From positions 3,906,001-3,970,000 of the forward strand of contig NC_015138.1 of assembly GCF_000176855.2 (NCBI RefSeq): 64,000 bases of DNA, in the 5' to 3' direction. The notes under the pieces are model-generated. The model was not told where the DNA came from, did no database searches, and saw only the letters and a list, made by a program, of their open reading frames with translations. Shown here piece after piece: positions 39,818-48,650 of this stretch. Each line of letters starts with the position of its first letter. Positions within the stretch are counted from its first letter, which is position 1. The stretch is from Paracidovorax avenae ATCC 19860 (GTDB lineage: Bacteria > Pseudomonadota > Gammaproteobacteria > Burkholderiales > Burkholderiaceae_C). The translations under genes and the position numbers were made by a program.

Positions 39818-40876
39818 ATGCTGCAGAACACCGCCACCGCCATCCGCCTCGTCGAACGGGGCCTGCTGCCCGACCGGCTCGTACGGCACGGCATCCGCCG
39901 GCTGCTGAAAGACCGGCTCGCCGAACTGCGCAGCGGCGACGGGGTGTCCGCGGCGGAGCAGACCCAGGCCTTCCTGGAGCGCATCCGTTCGGCGCCGCTG
40001 GCCCTGGTTCCGGAGAAAGCCAACGCGCAGCATTACGAGGTGCCTGCGGAATTTTTCGGCAAGGTGCTGGGGCCCCACCGCAAGTACAGCTGCTGCCTCT
40101 GGCCGGCCGGCACCACGACCCTGGAGCAGGCCGAGGAGGCCGCCCTCGCCGAGACCTGCGAGCATGCCGGCCTGCAGGACGGGCAGCGCATCCTGGAGCT
40201 GGGCTGCGGCTGGGGATCGCTGACGCTGTGGATGGCCGCGCGGTATCCGGCCAGCGCGATCACGGCCATTTCCAATTCGCACTCCCAGCGCCAGTACATC
40301 GAGGCCGCAGCCGCGCGCCGCGGACTGCGCAATGTGCGCGTGCAGACCTGCGACTTCAACGTCTTCGACACCCCGGAGCGCTTCGACCGGATCGTGTCGG
40401 TGGAAATGTTCGAGCACCTGCGCAACTGGCCCCGCGCTTTCTCGCACGTGGCACGCTGGCTGGCCGACGACGGCCGCTTCTTCATGCACGTGTTCACCCA
40501 CCGGGAGGCGCCCTACCCGTTCGTCGCCCGGGACGCCAGCGACTGGATGAGCGAGCACTTCTTCTCGGGCGGCATGATGCCCAGCGACGATCTGGCCCTG
40601 CACTGCCAGGACGACCTGCGCGTCGCGCGGCGCTGGCGATGGGACGGCACCCACTACGCGAAGACATCGCGGGCGTGGCTGGACAACATGGACGCGCACC
40701 ACGCGGAGCTCCAGCCGCTGTTCAAGCAGGTGTATGGCCATGAGGCAGAGACCTGGTGGACGCGCTGGCGGCTCTTCTTCCTGGCCGTCGAGGAACTCTT
40801 CGCCTACGGCGAAGGCCAGCAGTGGTGGGTCAGCCACTACCTGTTCGACAAGCGGCCCGCGCAGGGCGCGGCCTGA
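39818..40876 (+). CDS. SAM-dependent methyltransferase, cyclopropane-fatty-acid-synthase family
   Basis: A 352-aa CFA-synthase-like protein with HYEVPAEFFGKVLGPHRKYSCCLW (substrate-side motif), the SAM site ILELGCGWGSLTLW and VEMFEHLRNW. It lacks the longer N-terminal lipid-binding domain of classical Cfa. The family methylates or cyclopropanates unsaturated acyl chains of membrane lipids. It is first in a four-gene operon with DUF1295, and a second Cfa-family gene lies at 46510-47793. The exact product is unknown. Confidence 0.85.
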   Translation: MLQNTATAIRLVERGLLPDRLVRHGIRRLLKDRLAELRSGDGVSAAEQTQAFLERIRSAPLALVPEKANAQHYEVPAEFFGKVLGPHRKYSCCLWPAGTTTLEQAEEAALAETCEHAGLQDGQRILELGCGWGSLTLWMAARYPASAITAISNSHSQRQYIEAAAARRGLRNVRVQTCDFNVFDTPERFDRIVSVEMFEHLRNWPRAFSHVARWLADDGRFFMHVFTHREAPYPFVARDASDWMSEHFFSGGMMPSDDLALHCQDDLRVARRWRWDGTHYAKTSRAWLDNMDAHHAELQPLFKQVYGHEAETWWTRWRLFFLAVEELFAYGEGQQWWVSHYLFDKRPAQGAA

Positions 40877-40893
40877 CAGGGCAGGAGGCCGGC

Positions 40894-41715
40894 ATGGCGG
40901 ATTTCCTTGGCACGGACGCCTGGCAGGCCGCGCTGGGCGGCCTGGCATGGACCATCGCCGCGGCGCTGGCCACCTGGGCCGTCAGCCTGGCCCGCCGCGA
41001 CGCGAGCCTGGTGGACCGGGTCTGGGGCCCGATGATCGCCGGGGCCGGCGTGGTGTATGCCCTGCGGCTCGACTCCGCATCCGGGGGCGGTGCGCCATGG
41101 TGGGTCGTCGGCGTGGCGGCCGCCTGGGCCGCCCGGCTCGCCGTCTACATCACGCTGCGCAACTGGGGCCACGGCGAGGACCGCCGCTACCAGGCCATGC
41201 GGGAGCGCCACGGCGAGCGCTTCGGGATCAGGAGCCTCTACCTGGTGTTCGGCCTGCAGGCGGTGCTGGCGTGGGTGGTATCCGCCCCGCTTTTCGCCGC
41301 GGTGGCGTTCTTCCGCCCGGGCACTGCCTGGCAGGCCCTGCCCGGCCTGGCACTGGCCGTCTTCGGCTTGGTGTTCGAGGCCGTGGGGGACGCGCAGATG
41401 GCGCGGTTCAAGCGCCAGGGGGGCCATGGGGACCGCGTGATGGACCAGGGCCTGTGGCGCTATACCCGGCACCCCAACTACTTCGGCGAGGCCTGCGTGT
41501 GGTGGGGCCTGTGGCTGGCGGCAGTGGGGATGGCCGGCATGCCGGCATTCTGGAGCATCCTCTCGCCCGCGCTGATGACCACGCTGCTCCTGCGGGTCTC
41601 GGGGGTGGCGCTGCTCGAAAAGGACATGCACTCGCGCAGGCCGGCCTACCGCGAGTACCAGCGCCGCACGAGCGCCTTCATCCCCATGCCGCCGCGGTCC
41701 GGGAGGCCTTCGTGA
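40894..41715 (+). CDS. DUF1295 membrane protein (steroid 5-alpha-reductase/ICMT-like)
   Basis: A 273-aa integral membrane protein with about six TM helices and the C-terminal signature DQGLWRYTRHPNYFGEACVWWG, then LLEKDMHSRRPAYREYQRRTSAF. This marks the DUF1295/steroid-reductase-like fold related to isoprenylcysteine methyltransferases. AGGAG precedes the ATG. Position after a Cfa-type gene suggests a role in lipid modification. Enzymatic activity is not established. Confidence 0.85.
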   Translation: MADFLGTDAWQAALGGLAWTIAAALATWAVSLARRDASLVDRVWGPMIAGAGVVYALRLDSASGGGAPWWVVGVAAAWAARLAVYITLRNWGHGEDRRYQAMRERHGERFGIRSLYLVFGLQAVLAWVVSAPLFAAVAFFRPGTAWQALPGLALAVFGLVFEAVGDAQMARFKRQGGHGDRVMDQGLWRYTRHPNYFGEACVWWGLWLAAVGMAGMPAFWSILSPALMTTLLLRVSGVALLEKDMHSRRPAYREYQRRTSAFIPMPPRSGRPS

Positions 41716-42359
41716 ACGGGCCCGCACGCCCCCGCTGCCTGCGGGCCGCCACGCTGACGCGGCCCCTGGTGGCCGGGTTGCTGCTGGCAGCGGCCACGGC
41801 GGGCGCCCATGCGCAGGGCGCGACGGAGCAGCAATGGAACTTTGCCGTGTCGCTGGACGGCAGCCCGATTGGAGAGCACCGGTTCCGGCTCGGCGCCCTG
41901 GAGGGCGGCAGCCGCCAGCTGGAAAGCTCGGCCCGCTTCACGGTGAAAGTGCTGGGCATCGCGGTGTACCGGTACCGGCACGAAGCCCGGGAGCAGTGGC
42001 GTGGCAATTGCCTGAGGCGCATCGCGGCCGACACCGACGACGACGGCGAACGCAGCACGGTGCGCCAGGAATTCGCGCCGGACACCCCCTGCACGCGCAG
42101 CTTCGCCTACTGGAATCCGGCCATCCTGGAATCGCGGCAACTGCTAGACCCGCAGAGCGGGAAGCTCGAGCCGGTGCAGATATCCCGGGAGGAAGACGGC
42201 TCCATCACCGTGCGCGGCCAGCCCCGCGCGGCGACGCGCTGGCGCATCACGGGGCCCCGCAACCCCATCGACGTCTGGTACGCCACCGATACCGGAGAGT
42301 GGGTGGGACTGGATTCCACCGTGCATGGCGGGCGCAAGCTCAGCTACCGGCTGCCTTGA
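41712..42359 (+). CDS. Exported DUF6134-like protein
   Basis: A 215-aa protein with a signal peptide (cleavage near AGAHAQG, residue about 36), then WNFAVSLDGSPIGEHRFRL and YRYRHEAREQWRGNCL; it resembles DUF6134/DUF3108-like periplasmic proteins. The GTG at 41712 overlaps the DUF1295 stop (GTGA), which decides the start. It is part of the ECF-controlled lipid operon. Function is unknown; a beta-rich fold binding a lipid-like ligand is plausible. Confidence 0.7.
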   Translation: MNGPARPRCLRAATLTRPLVAGLLLAAATAGAHAQGATEQQWNFAVSLDGSPIGEHRFRLGALEGGSRQLESSARFTVKVLGIAVYRYRHEAREQWRGNCLRRIAADTDDDGERSTVRQEFAPDTPCTRSFAYWNPAILESRQLLDPQSGKLEPVQISREEDGSITVRGQPRAATRWRITGPRNPIDVWYATDTGEWVGLDSTVHGGRKLSYRLP

Positions 42360-42422
42360 CGGCATCCGCACTCCCCTCGCACTGCCGCACACCCTTCCGT
42401 TTCCACCCTCTGAAAGCCGACC

Positions 42423-42842
42423 ATGCCACGCACCTACGCCATCGCCTACGCCGCCACCGCCCTCGCCTTTCTCGCCCTGGATTCCGTGTGGCTCGGCACC
42501 ATGGCCCAGCGCCTGTATCGTCCCAACATCGGCCACCTCATGCAGGAAGGCGTCTCCATCGCCCCCGCGGTGGTGTTCTACCTGCTGTACGTGGCGGGCA
42601 TGGTGTTTTTCGCCGTCGTGCCGGGCGTGGAAAAGCAAAGCTGGCAGCAGGCGCTGGGCCTGGGCGCCGCGCTCGGGCTGGTGGCCTATGCCACCTTCGG
42701 GCTGACCAACCAGGCCGTGCTGCGGGATTGGCCCTGGCATGTCACCGCCATGGACATGGCCTGGGGGACAGTCGCCACCGGGGCCGCCAGCGCGATCGCC
42801 TGCGCGGTGGTCCTGCGGTGGTTTCCGCCCGCATCGGCCTGA
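42423..42842 (+). CDS. DUF2177 membrane protein
   Basis: A 139-aa protein with four TM helices, DSVWLGTMAQRLYRPNIGHLM and FGLTNQAVLRDWPWHVTAMDMAWG, a clear DUF2177 pattern. It is last in the cfa-DUF1295-DUF6134-like operon and converges on the ChrR gene with a 32-bp gap. Function is unknown. Confidence 0.85.
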   Translation: MPRTYAIAYAATALAFLALDSVWLGTMAQRLYRPNIGHLMQEGVSIAPAVVFYLLYVAGMVFFAVVPGVEKQSWQQALGLGAALGLVAYATFGLTNQAVLRDWPWHVTAMDMAWGTVATGAASAIACAVVLRWFPPASA

Positions 42843-42874
42843 GCGGCCAGGGCCTGGCCCTGCCCGGGTCGGCC

Positions 42875-43546
42875 CTACATGCCCACCAGGCTGCCCGCCA
42901 GCCGCGCCAGCATCCCGTCGAAGCGCAGGCGGCCATCGACCGCCGCCAGGCAGATGCAGTCCCCCGGCCCTTGCACCACCGGCTGGTGGTGCACGTTGCC
43001 GTCGGCAGCATCGAAATCCCCCGCGCCGAACAGCGCATGCCCGTCATGGAAGGCGCCGTGCAGCACCTGCGTCCATTCGAGCCCGCCATGGGTATGGGCA
43101 GGCAGGCTGCGGCCGGGGCCGATGCGCAGCAGGAACACGTTCACGTCGCCGGCCGGCGGCGAGAGAGGACGGCTCCAGCGCATGCCCGGGGCAATCCATT
43201 TCCAGGGCGAAAACGCCATGCCGCGCAGCGCCTGCGGCCACGAGGCTCCCGCAGGCCAGTCGGGGCCGCCCGCCACGGGCGGGGTAGCCGCACCCGGCCG
43301 GCGTGCCTCGTCCCCAGGGAGGGCATCGATGGCCCCCAGCACGCGGGAAAGAGCATCGGGCCTCAGCGTGCAGGGCGGCAGCGATTCCAGCAACACGCCT
43401 CCCACGGCCTCCAGGGCCCTGAGGCGCTGCCCGCACTGCGGACACATCTCGGCATGCACCGCGGCCAGCAGCGCCGGCCCCGGCGACAGCCGTCCCGCGG
43501 CCAGGTCGAGCAGCAGGTCATCTCCAGGGTGGTGGTGGATCGTCAT
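42875..43546 (-). CDS. chrR: ChrR-type zinc/cupin anti-sigma factor
   Basis: A 223-aa protein. The N-terminal anti-sigma domain has His6, His31, Cys35 and Cys38 (HAEMCPQC), the same zinc ligand pattern as Rhodobacter ChrR. The C-terminal cupin has SLPAHTHGGLEWTQVLHG with the metal-binding HTH...E set. In the known system ChrR holds sigma-E inactive and releases it on singlet oxygen. The start overlaps the sigma gene stop (ATGA), so both are made together. Confidence 0.9.
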   Translation of the reverse strand: MTIHHHPGDDLLLDLAAGRLSPGPALLAAVHAEMCPQCGQRLRALEAVGGVLLESLPPCTLRPDALSRVLGAIDALPGDEARRPGAATPPVAGGPDWPAGASWPQALRGMAFSPWKWIAPGMRWSRPLSPPAGDVNVFLLRIGPGRSLPAHTHGGLEWTQVLHGAFHDGHALFGAGDFDAADGNVHHQPVVQGPGDCICLAAVDGRLRFDGMLARLAGSLVGM

Positions 43547-44208
43547 GGCGCATGGGCGCCGAGCAGGCGGCGCAGGTGGCGTACGGCCAGGCGCACGCGG
43601 GATTTCACGGTCCCCAGCGGGATGCCGAGGTCCTCGGCGATCCGGGCGTGGGGCTGGTCCTCGAAGAAGGAGCGGCGCAGCACCTGCGCCTGTTCGGGGG
43701 CGAGCGATTCGATCGCCCGCCGCACATCGCTTTCGCACTGGGCGGCGTAGGTCAGTTCCTCGGGGCCATCGTCGTCCATGGCGATGTCGAGCCCCTCGTC
43801 GCTGTCGGACAACTGGTTGGACTTGCGGCGCAGATGGTCGATGCGCAGGTTCCGCGCAATGGTGAACACCCAGGTGGAGACACCCGCATGGGCCGGATCG
43901 AACGTGCCCGCCCTGCGCCAGAGATTGACCATCGCTTCCTGCGCCAGGTCTTCCGCCACGCCCTCCGCCAGGCCGAGGCGCATCAGGTAGGCCTTCACCC
44001 GCGGGGCGAAATGCTTGAAAAGCGCCGCGAAGGCCTGCCGGTCCCCGTGGTCGGCCACGGCGCGCACCAGGGCGATCCAGGCTTCCGACGAAGGCGATGA
44101 AGGCAGTCCTTCGGTGTGATACTTCGACACAATCGACAGGTAGGGAGGCAGAGTGGAAGCGGTCCTCGCGGGAGGCTGCTCTGCCAGGGGCTTGCGGACG
44201 ATGGTCAT
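43543..44208 (-). CDS. rpoE: ECF sigma factor, RpoE/ECF11-like (singlet-oxygen response)
   Basis: A 221-aa ECF sigma factor with region 2 (YLMRLGLAEGVAEDLAQEAMVNLWRR) and region 4 (LAPEQAQVLRRSFFEDQPHARIAEDLGIPLGTVKSRVRLAVRHLR). Pairing with a ChrR anti-sigma factor places it in the group that answers singlet oxygen and photooxidative stress. The ATG at 44208 lies only about 3 bases from the predicted transcription start, so the mRNA may be leaderless, or a later GTG (in IVSKYHTEG) may be used. It is divergent from the FAD oxidoreductase operon. Confidence 0.9.
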   Translation of the reverse strand: MTIVRKPLAEQPPARTASTLPPYLSIVSKYHTEGLPSSPSSEAWIALVRAVADHGDRQAFAALFKHFAPRVKAYLMRLGLAEGVAEDLAQEAMVNLWRRAGTFDPAHAGVSTWVFTIARNLRIDHLRRKSNQLSDSDEGLDIAMDDDGPEELTYAAQCESDVRRAIESLAPEQAQVLRRSFFEDQPHARIAEDLGIPLGTVKSRVRLAVRHLRRLLGAHAP

Positions 44209-44217
44209 GATGCTGCC

Positions 44218-44245
44218 ATTACGCAGCGATGGGCGGATTAGATCA
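44218..44245 (-). promoter_or_regulatory. Autoregulatory ECF-type promoter of the sigma/chrR operon
   Basis: On the reverse strand TGATCT (44245-44240), a 16-base spacer and CGTAAT (44223-44218). It has the same spacer and shared ATC/CGTA cores as the elements at 39740 and 44261. TGATC-type -35 elements are reported for the Rhodobacter RpoE/ChrR group. Confidence 0.6.
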
Positions 44246-44260
44246 CGCCCCGCGGCATCG

Positions 44261-44288
44261 CAATCCAAGAGCCCGGCAGATGCGTACA
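44261..44288 (+). promoter_or_regulatory. ECF-sigma-type promoter of the FAD oxidoreductase operon
   Basis: CAATCC (44261-44266), a 16-base spacer and CGTACA (44283-44288), identical in both hexamers to 39740-39767. It lies 24 bp before the operon start codon. Confidence 0.6.
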
Positions 44289-44312
44289 GCACGGCAGCAT
44301 CCGAGGACTCCA

Positions 44313-45701
44313 ATGAGAACGACACCAGACATGTCCGCCGCTGGCGGCGGCTCCGCAGGCGGGGCACCGCGCAACGGCCCGCTCGACATCGCCGTCATCG
44401 GCAGCGGCATCTCCGGCCTGGCCGCAGCCTGGCTGCTGGCCAGCCGCCACCGGGTGACCGTGTACGAGGCCGATGCACGGCCCGGGGGGCACAGCCATAC
44501 GGTGGACGTGCAGGGGCCGGCCGGCACCGTAGCCGTCGACACGGGCTTCATCGTCTACAACGAATCGGCCTATCCCAACCTCACCGCCCTCTTCGCGCAC
44601 CTCGGGGTGGAAACCGTTGCCACGGACATGTCGTTCGGGGTCAGCATGGACGGCGGGGCGCTGGAATATTCCGGCTCCGGCCTGTCCGGCCTGTTCGCTC
44701 AGCGCGCCAACCTGCTGCGCCCGCGCTTCTGGTCCATGCTCCGGGACCTGGTGCGCTTCTACCGGCTCGCCCCGGGCGACGCGCAGCAGATGGGCCTGAT
44801 GCCGCTGGATGAATACCTGGACCGCCGCGGCTTCGGCCGTGCCTTCCGCGAAGACCACCTCTACCCCATGGCGGCGGCCATCTGGTCCACCCCCGCCGCA
44901 CGCATCGGCGAGTACCCCACGGAGTCCTTCGTCCGGTTCTGCGAGAACCACCAGTTGCTCAACCTGGGCCACCGGCCCGCCTGGCGCACGGTCCGGGGCG
45001 GCAGCCGCCGCTATGTGGACAAGCTCGTGGCCGCCCTGGGACAGGACGGACTGTCGCTCGAGCGGCCCGCCGTGGAGGTGCGCCGCACGGACGGCGGCAT
45101 CCACGTCCGCACTGCCGACGCACGGGAATCCCGCCGCCACGACCATGTGGTGATCGCGACCCATGCCGACCAGGCGTTGCGCCTGCTGCCCGATGCCACG
45201 CCGGAGGAGTCGCGCTGGCTGGGCGCGTTCGGCTACAGCCGCAACCGCACCGTGCTGCACAGCGACCCGGCCCTGATGCCGCGCCGCCGCGCGGTCTGGT
45301 CCAGCTGGAACTACGACAGCGACCGCAGCCTGGCAGACGGCCTGAGCGTGACTTACTGGATGAACCGGCTCCAGCACCTGCCGGACGACCTGCCCCTGTT
45401 CGTGACCCTGAACCCGGTCCGCGAACCCGATCCCCGCCGCGTGCTGCACACGCAAACGTACGAACACCCCATCTTCGACGGCGACGCGCTGCGCGCCCAG
45501 CGGCAACTGTGGAACCTCCAGGGACAGCGGCGCACCTGGTTCTGCGGAGCCTATTTCGGCGCGGGCTTCCATGAGGACGGGCTGCAGGCAGGCCTCGCCG
45601 TGGCCGAGGCCCTGGGCGGCGTCCGGCGCCCCTGGTCGGTGCCGAACGAATCCGGCCGCATCCATTGCACGCCGGCGCATGCGCCCGGAGCCTCCGCATG
45701 A
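44313..45701 (+). CDS. FAD-dependent amine-oxidase-like oxidoreductase
   Basis: A 462-aa flavoprotein with IAVIGSGISGLAAAWLLA, EADARPGGHSHTVDV and the C-terminal GAYFGAGFHEDGLQAGLAVAEAL FAD-closing motif. It belongs to the NAD(P)-binding/flavin amine oxidase group that accompanies DUF1365 and Cfa genes. In Rhodobacter, RpoE/ChrR-controlled homologues act in methylated furan fatty acid formation (recalled family knowledge, not checked here). GAGGA precedes the ATG at 44313; the stop overlaps the DUF1365 start. Confidence 0.85.
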   Translation: MRTTPDMSAAGGGSAGGAPRNGPLDIAVIGSGISGLAAAWLLASRHRVTVYEADARPGGHSHTVDVQGPAGTVAVDTGFIVYNESAYPNLTALFAHLGVETVATDMSFGVSMDGGALEYSGSGLSGLFAQRANLLRPRFWSMLRDLVRFYRLAPGDAQQMGLMPLDEYLDRRGFGRAFREDHLYPMAAAIWSTPAARIGEYPTESFVRFCENHQLLNLGHRPAWRTVRGGSRRYVDKLVAALGQDGLSLERPAVEVRRTDGGIHVRTADARESRRHDHVVIATHADQALRLLPDATPEESRWLGAFGYSRNRTVLHSDPALMPRRRAVWSSWNYDSDRSLADGLSVTYWMNRLQHLPDDLPLFVTLNPVREPDPRRVLHTQTYEHPIFDGDALRAQRQLWNLQGQRRTWFCGAYFGAGFHEDGLQAGLAVAEALGGVRRPWSVPNESGRIHCTPAHAPGASA

Positions 45702-46513
45702 TTCCCGCGACCGCGCCGGTACCCGGCAGCGCCCTGTGCCTCGGGGAAGTGACGCACCAGCGCCACCGCCCTGCACGCCATCGCCTGCGCTACCGCGTCC
45801 ATGCACTCTGGCTGGACGTGGACGAGCTGCCGGAACTGGCGCGCCGGCTGCGGTTCTTCTCCCTCAACCGGTTCAACCTGTTCAGCCTGCACGAACGGGA
45901 CTACGGCACGGGCACGGGCGAGAGGCTGCGCAGCCACGTGGAGCGCCAGCTCGCCGCAGCAGGCATCCTGGCCGGCATCGGTCCCATCCGCATGCTGACC
46001 ATGCCGCGCATCCTCGGATACGCCTTCAACCCGCTCACGGTGTATGCCTGCCACCGGCCCGACGGCGGCCTGCTCGCGGTGCTCTACGAAGTGAATAACA
46101 CCTTCGGCGAGCGCCACAGCTACCTGGTTGAGGTGCCCGGTGCACAGGCGCACGACGCACGGCAGCGCCATGGGTGCGACAAGTCCTTCCACGTCTCGCC
46201 CTTCCTGCCCCTGTCCCTGCGCTATGCGTTCGACCTGCGGCGCCCGCAGGTCCCCGGCGACGGGCTGTCGCTCGGCGTGACGGCTGGCGACGCCGCCGGC
46301 CCCGTGCTCCACGCGGCATGGCGGCTGCGCCTGCGGCCCCTGACGGACAGCGCGCTCGCCCGGGCCTTCTTCACGCATCCCCTGCTCACGCTGAAGGTGA
46401 TGGGCGCGATCCACTGGGAAGCGCTGCAGATCTGGCTCAAGGGCGTGAAAGTCCATGCCAAGCCACCTGCCCCCGAGCGGCACCTCACCATCATCCGCCC
46501 CGAAGAAACATGA
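45698..46513 (+). CDS. DUF1365 protein (acyl-chain modification partner)
   Basis: A 271-aa protein with HRLRYRVHALWLDVDELPEL, RILGYAFNPLTVYAC and CDKSFHVSPFLPL, the DUF1365 signature set. It is locked between the FAD oxidoreductase and Cfa genes by 4-base overlaps on both sides. The family co-occurs with Cfa and flavin oxidases in lipid-modifying operons. A catalytic role is inferred from context only. Confidence 0.85.
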   Translation: MIPATAPVPGSALCLGEVTHQRHRPARHRLRYRVHALWLDVDELPELARRLRFFSLNRFNLFSLHERDYGTGTGERLRSHVERQLAAAGILAGIGPIRMLTMPRILGYAFNPLTVYACHRPDGGLLAVLYEVNNTFGERHSYLVEVPGAQAHDARQRHGCDKSFHVSPFLPLSLRYAFDLRRPQVPGDGLSLGVTAGDAAGPVLHAAWRLRLRPLTDSALARAFFTHPLLTLKVMGAIHWEALQIWLKGVKVHAKPPAPERHLTIIRPEET

Positions 46514-47793
46514 CGCCCTCCTCCACCTCGCCCACGAAGGCCGCGAGCGGCCTGTCCACGGAATCGTCCGCCCACCACCTGCCGCATGGGCGTCGCTCCG
46601 CTGCCCGGCCCTGGTTGCACCGGCCCCTGGAGCCCCTGCTGCACAGGCTGCTCTCCTGCATGGCCTGCGGATCACTCTCGGTGCACCTGCCGGATGGCAG
46701 GGCCCTGCACGGCGCCGGCGCAGAGCCCGGACCGCAGGCGACGCTGGTCCTGCACGGATGGAAACCCGTGTGGCGGCTGCTGACCGGCGGCGACCTCGGC
46801 CTGGCGGAAGGGTACCGCCGGGGTGAATGGTCCACGTCGGACCTCGTGGCCCTGCTGGAATGCGGCAGCCGCAACGAGGCCCCCTGGAGCCGCGCCATCG
46901 GAGGCGGCTGGCCGGCACGCTGGGCCGGCAGGCTGCGCCACCTGCTGCGCTCCAACACGCGCGGCGGAAGCCGGCGCAACATCGCCTTCCACTACGACCT
47001 GGGCAACGACTTCTACGCGCAGTGGCTGGACCCGTCGATGCTCTACTCCAGCGCGATCTATCCCACGGGCTCGGAATCGCTCGAGGCGGCCCAGGTCGTG
47101 AAGCTGGACCGCATCGCGCAGCACCTGGCACTGCAACCCGGCGACGAGGTACTGGAAATCGGCTGCGGCTGGGGTGCGCTGGCGCAGGACATGGCCCGGC
47201 GGGGCGCCCGGGTGACGGGCATCACGCTGTCTTCAGAACAACTGCGCTTCGCGCAGGAGCGCATGCGGCAGGCAGGGCTGCAGGATTCCGTGGAACTGCG
47301 GCTGCAGGACTACCGGGACGTGCCCGGCACCTTCGACCACATCGTCTCCATCGAGATGCTGGAAGCCGTCGGCGAGGCCTACTGGCCCACCTACTTCGCC
47401 ACACTGCGCGCCCGCCTGCGACCGGGCGGGCGCGCAGTACTGCAGGTGATCACCATCGCGGACCGCCACTTCGACCACTACCGCTCGGGGGCGGACTTCA
47501 TCCAGCGGTACATCTTCCCCGGCGGCATGTTGCCCTCGCCTTCGGCGCTCGCCAGCCAGGCCGCGGGCGCGGGCCTGCGCATCTGCTCCAGCGAGACCTT
47601 CGGCCCCGACTACGCCACCACCCTGGCCCAATGGCGCCAGCGCTTCCAGGCCGCCTGGCCGTCGATCGAGCCGCTGGGCTTCGACGAACCGTTCCGCAGA
47701 CTCTGGGAGTACTACCTGTGCTACTGCGAAGCCGGCTTCCGCACGGGGCATATCGACGTGGGCCTCTACACCCTGGAGCACGCTGACGGCTGA
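46510..47793 (+). CDS. cfa: Cyclopropane-fatty-acyl-phospholipid synthase family methyltransferase
   Basis: A 427-aa protein with the N-terminal lipid-binding domain (LAEGYRRGEWSTSDL), NIAFHYDLGNDFYAQWLDPSMLYSSA, the SAM site VLEIGCGWGALAQDMA, SIEMLEAVGEAYW and DFIQRYIFPGGMLPS. These are full Cfa motifs. It transfers a methylene or methyl group from SAM to unsaturated acyl chains of phospholipids. It is last in the ECF-type operon with the FAD oxidoreductase and DUF1365 genes and converges with the SDR gene. Confidence 0.88.
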   Translation: MTPSSTSPTKAASGLSTESSAHHLPHGRRSAARPWLHRPLEPLLHRLLSCMACGSLSVHLPDGRALHGAGAEPGPQATLVLHGWKPVWRLLTGGDLGLAEGYRRGEWSTSDLVALLECGSRNEAPWSRAIGGGWPARWAGRLRHLLRSNTRGGSRRNIAFHYDLGNDFYAQWLDPSMLYSSAIYPTGSESLEAAQVVKLDRIAQHLALQPGDEVLEIGCGWGALAQDMARRGARVTGITLSSEQLRFAQERMRQAGLQDSVELRLQDYRDVPGTFDHIVSIEMLEAVGEAYWPTYFATLRARLRPGGRAVLQVITIADRHFDHYRSGADFIQRYIFPGGMLPSPSALASQAAGAGLRICSSETFGPDYATTLAQWRQRFQAAWPSIEPLGFDEPFRRLWEYYLCYCEAGFRTGHIDVGLYTLEHADG

Positions 47794-47843
47794 GCGAGCA
47801 GCCCGGACCGGCTGCGCCGTACGGCCGTGGTGCGCCGCCAGCG

Positions 47844-48650
47844 TCAGCGGTCGGCCGTGCCGGGCTCGGCCATCCTGCGGTGCTGCGCCGCGACCAGCTG
47901 GGAGGGGGCCATCTTCGCCAGGGCCACCTGCAGCTTGTTGCCCAGCCCCACCACCACGTCCGCCTCCCCGGCCTCCATCGCGGCGTAGCCCGTGCGCGCC
48001 ACCTCGGCCGGATCGGACTTGTCGGACTGGGTGCCGAACTTCGTGTCCAGCATGCCCGCCCGCTCGAAGAACCCGGTGTCGGTCACGCCCGGCATGAGGC
48101 AGGTCACCGTCACCCCGCAATCCTGCAGTTCGTCGCGCAGCGCGGCCGCGAACGAATCGACGAACGCCTTGGTGCCGTTGTACACGGCCTGGAAGCTGCC
48201 GGGCAGGAAACCGGCGATCGATCCGGTGATGAGGATGCGCCCCCGGCCGGCCGCACACATGCGCTGCGCCACGCGCTGCACCAGCCACACGGTGCCGGTC
48301 ACGTTGGTATCGATCACGTGGCGCACGTCGGCAAAAGGCTGGTCCAGGAAGGCCCCGCCCAGGCCGTGGCCCGCATTGGCCATGAGCGCATGCACCATGC
48401 GGTCGCCAATGACCGCCCAGAGCTTTTCCAGCCCTTCGGCCGTGGCCAGGTCCACCTGGATGAACTCGACCTCGGCGCCTTCGGCACGCAATGCGTCGGC
48501 CGCTCCGTTGAGGGGGGTGTCCGCCGCCAGCACGAGGTTGTAGCCGCCCCGGGCGGCACACCGCGCCAGTTCCAGGCCGATTCCGGAAGATGCTCCAGTG
48601 ACCACCGCCAGGGGCCGCATGGCCTCCCTGTTGCCTTCGATTGATTCCAT
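47844..48650 (-). CDS. Short-chain dehydrogenase/reductase
   Basis: A 268-aa SDR with VVTGASSGIGLELA (cofactor loop), NAGHG, the catalytic Ser in ITGSIAGFLPG and YxxxK in VYNGTKAF. The ATG at 48650 follows an AGAGG site. The substrate is unknown. SDR genes also occur in RpoE/ChrR-type operons, but no matching promoter element is visible upstream of this one. Confidence 0.85.
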   Translation of the reverse strand: MESIEGNREAMRPLAVVTGASSGIGLELARCAARGGYNLVLAADTPLNGAADALRAEGAEVEFIQVDLATAEGLEKLWAVIGDRMVHALMANAGHGLGGAFLDQPFADVRHVIDTNVTGTVWLVQRVAQRMCAAGRGRILITGSIAGFLPGSFQAVYNGTKAFVDSFAAALRDELQDCGVTVTCLMPGVTDTGFFERAGMLDTKFGTQSDKSDPAEVARTGYAAMEAGEADVVVGLGNKLQVALAKMAPSQLVAAQHRRMAEPGTADR

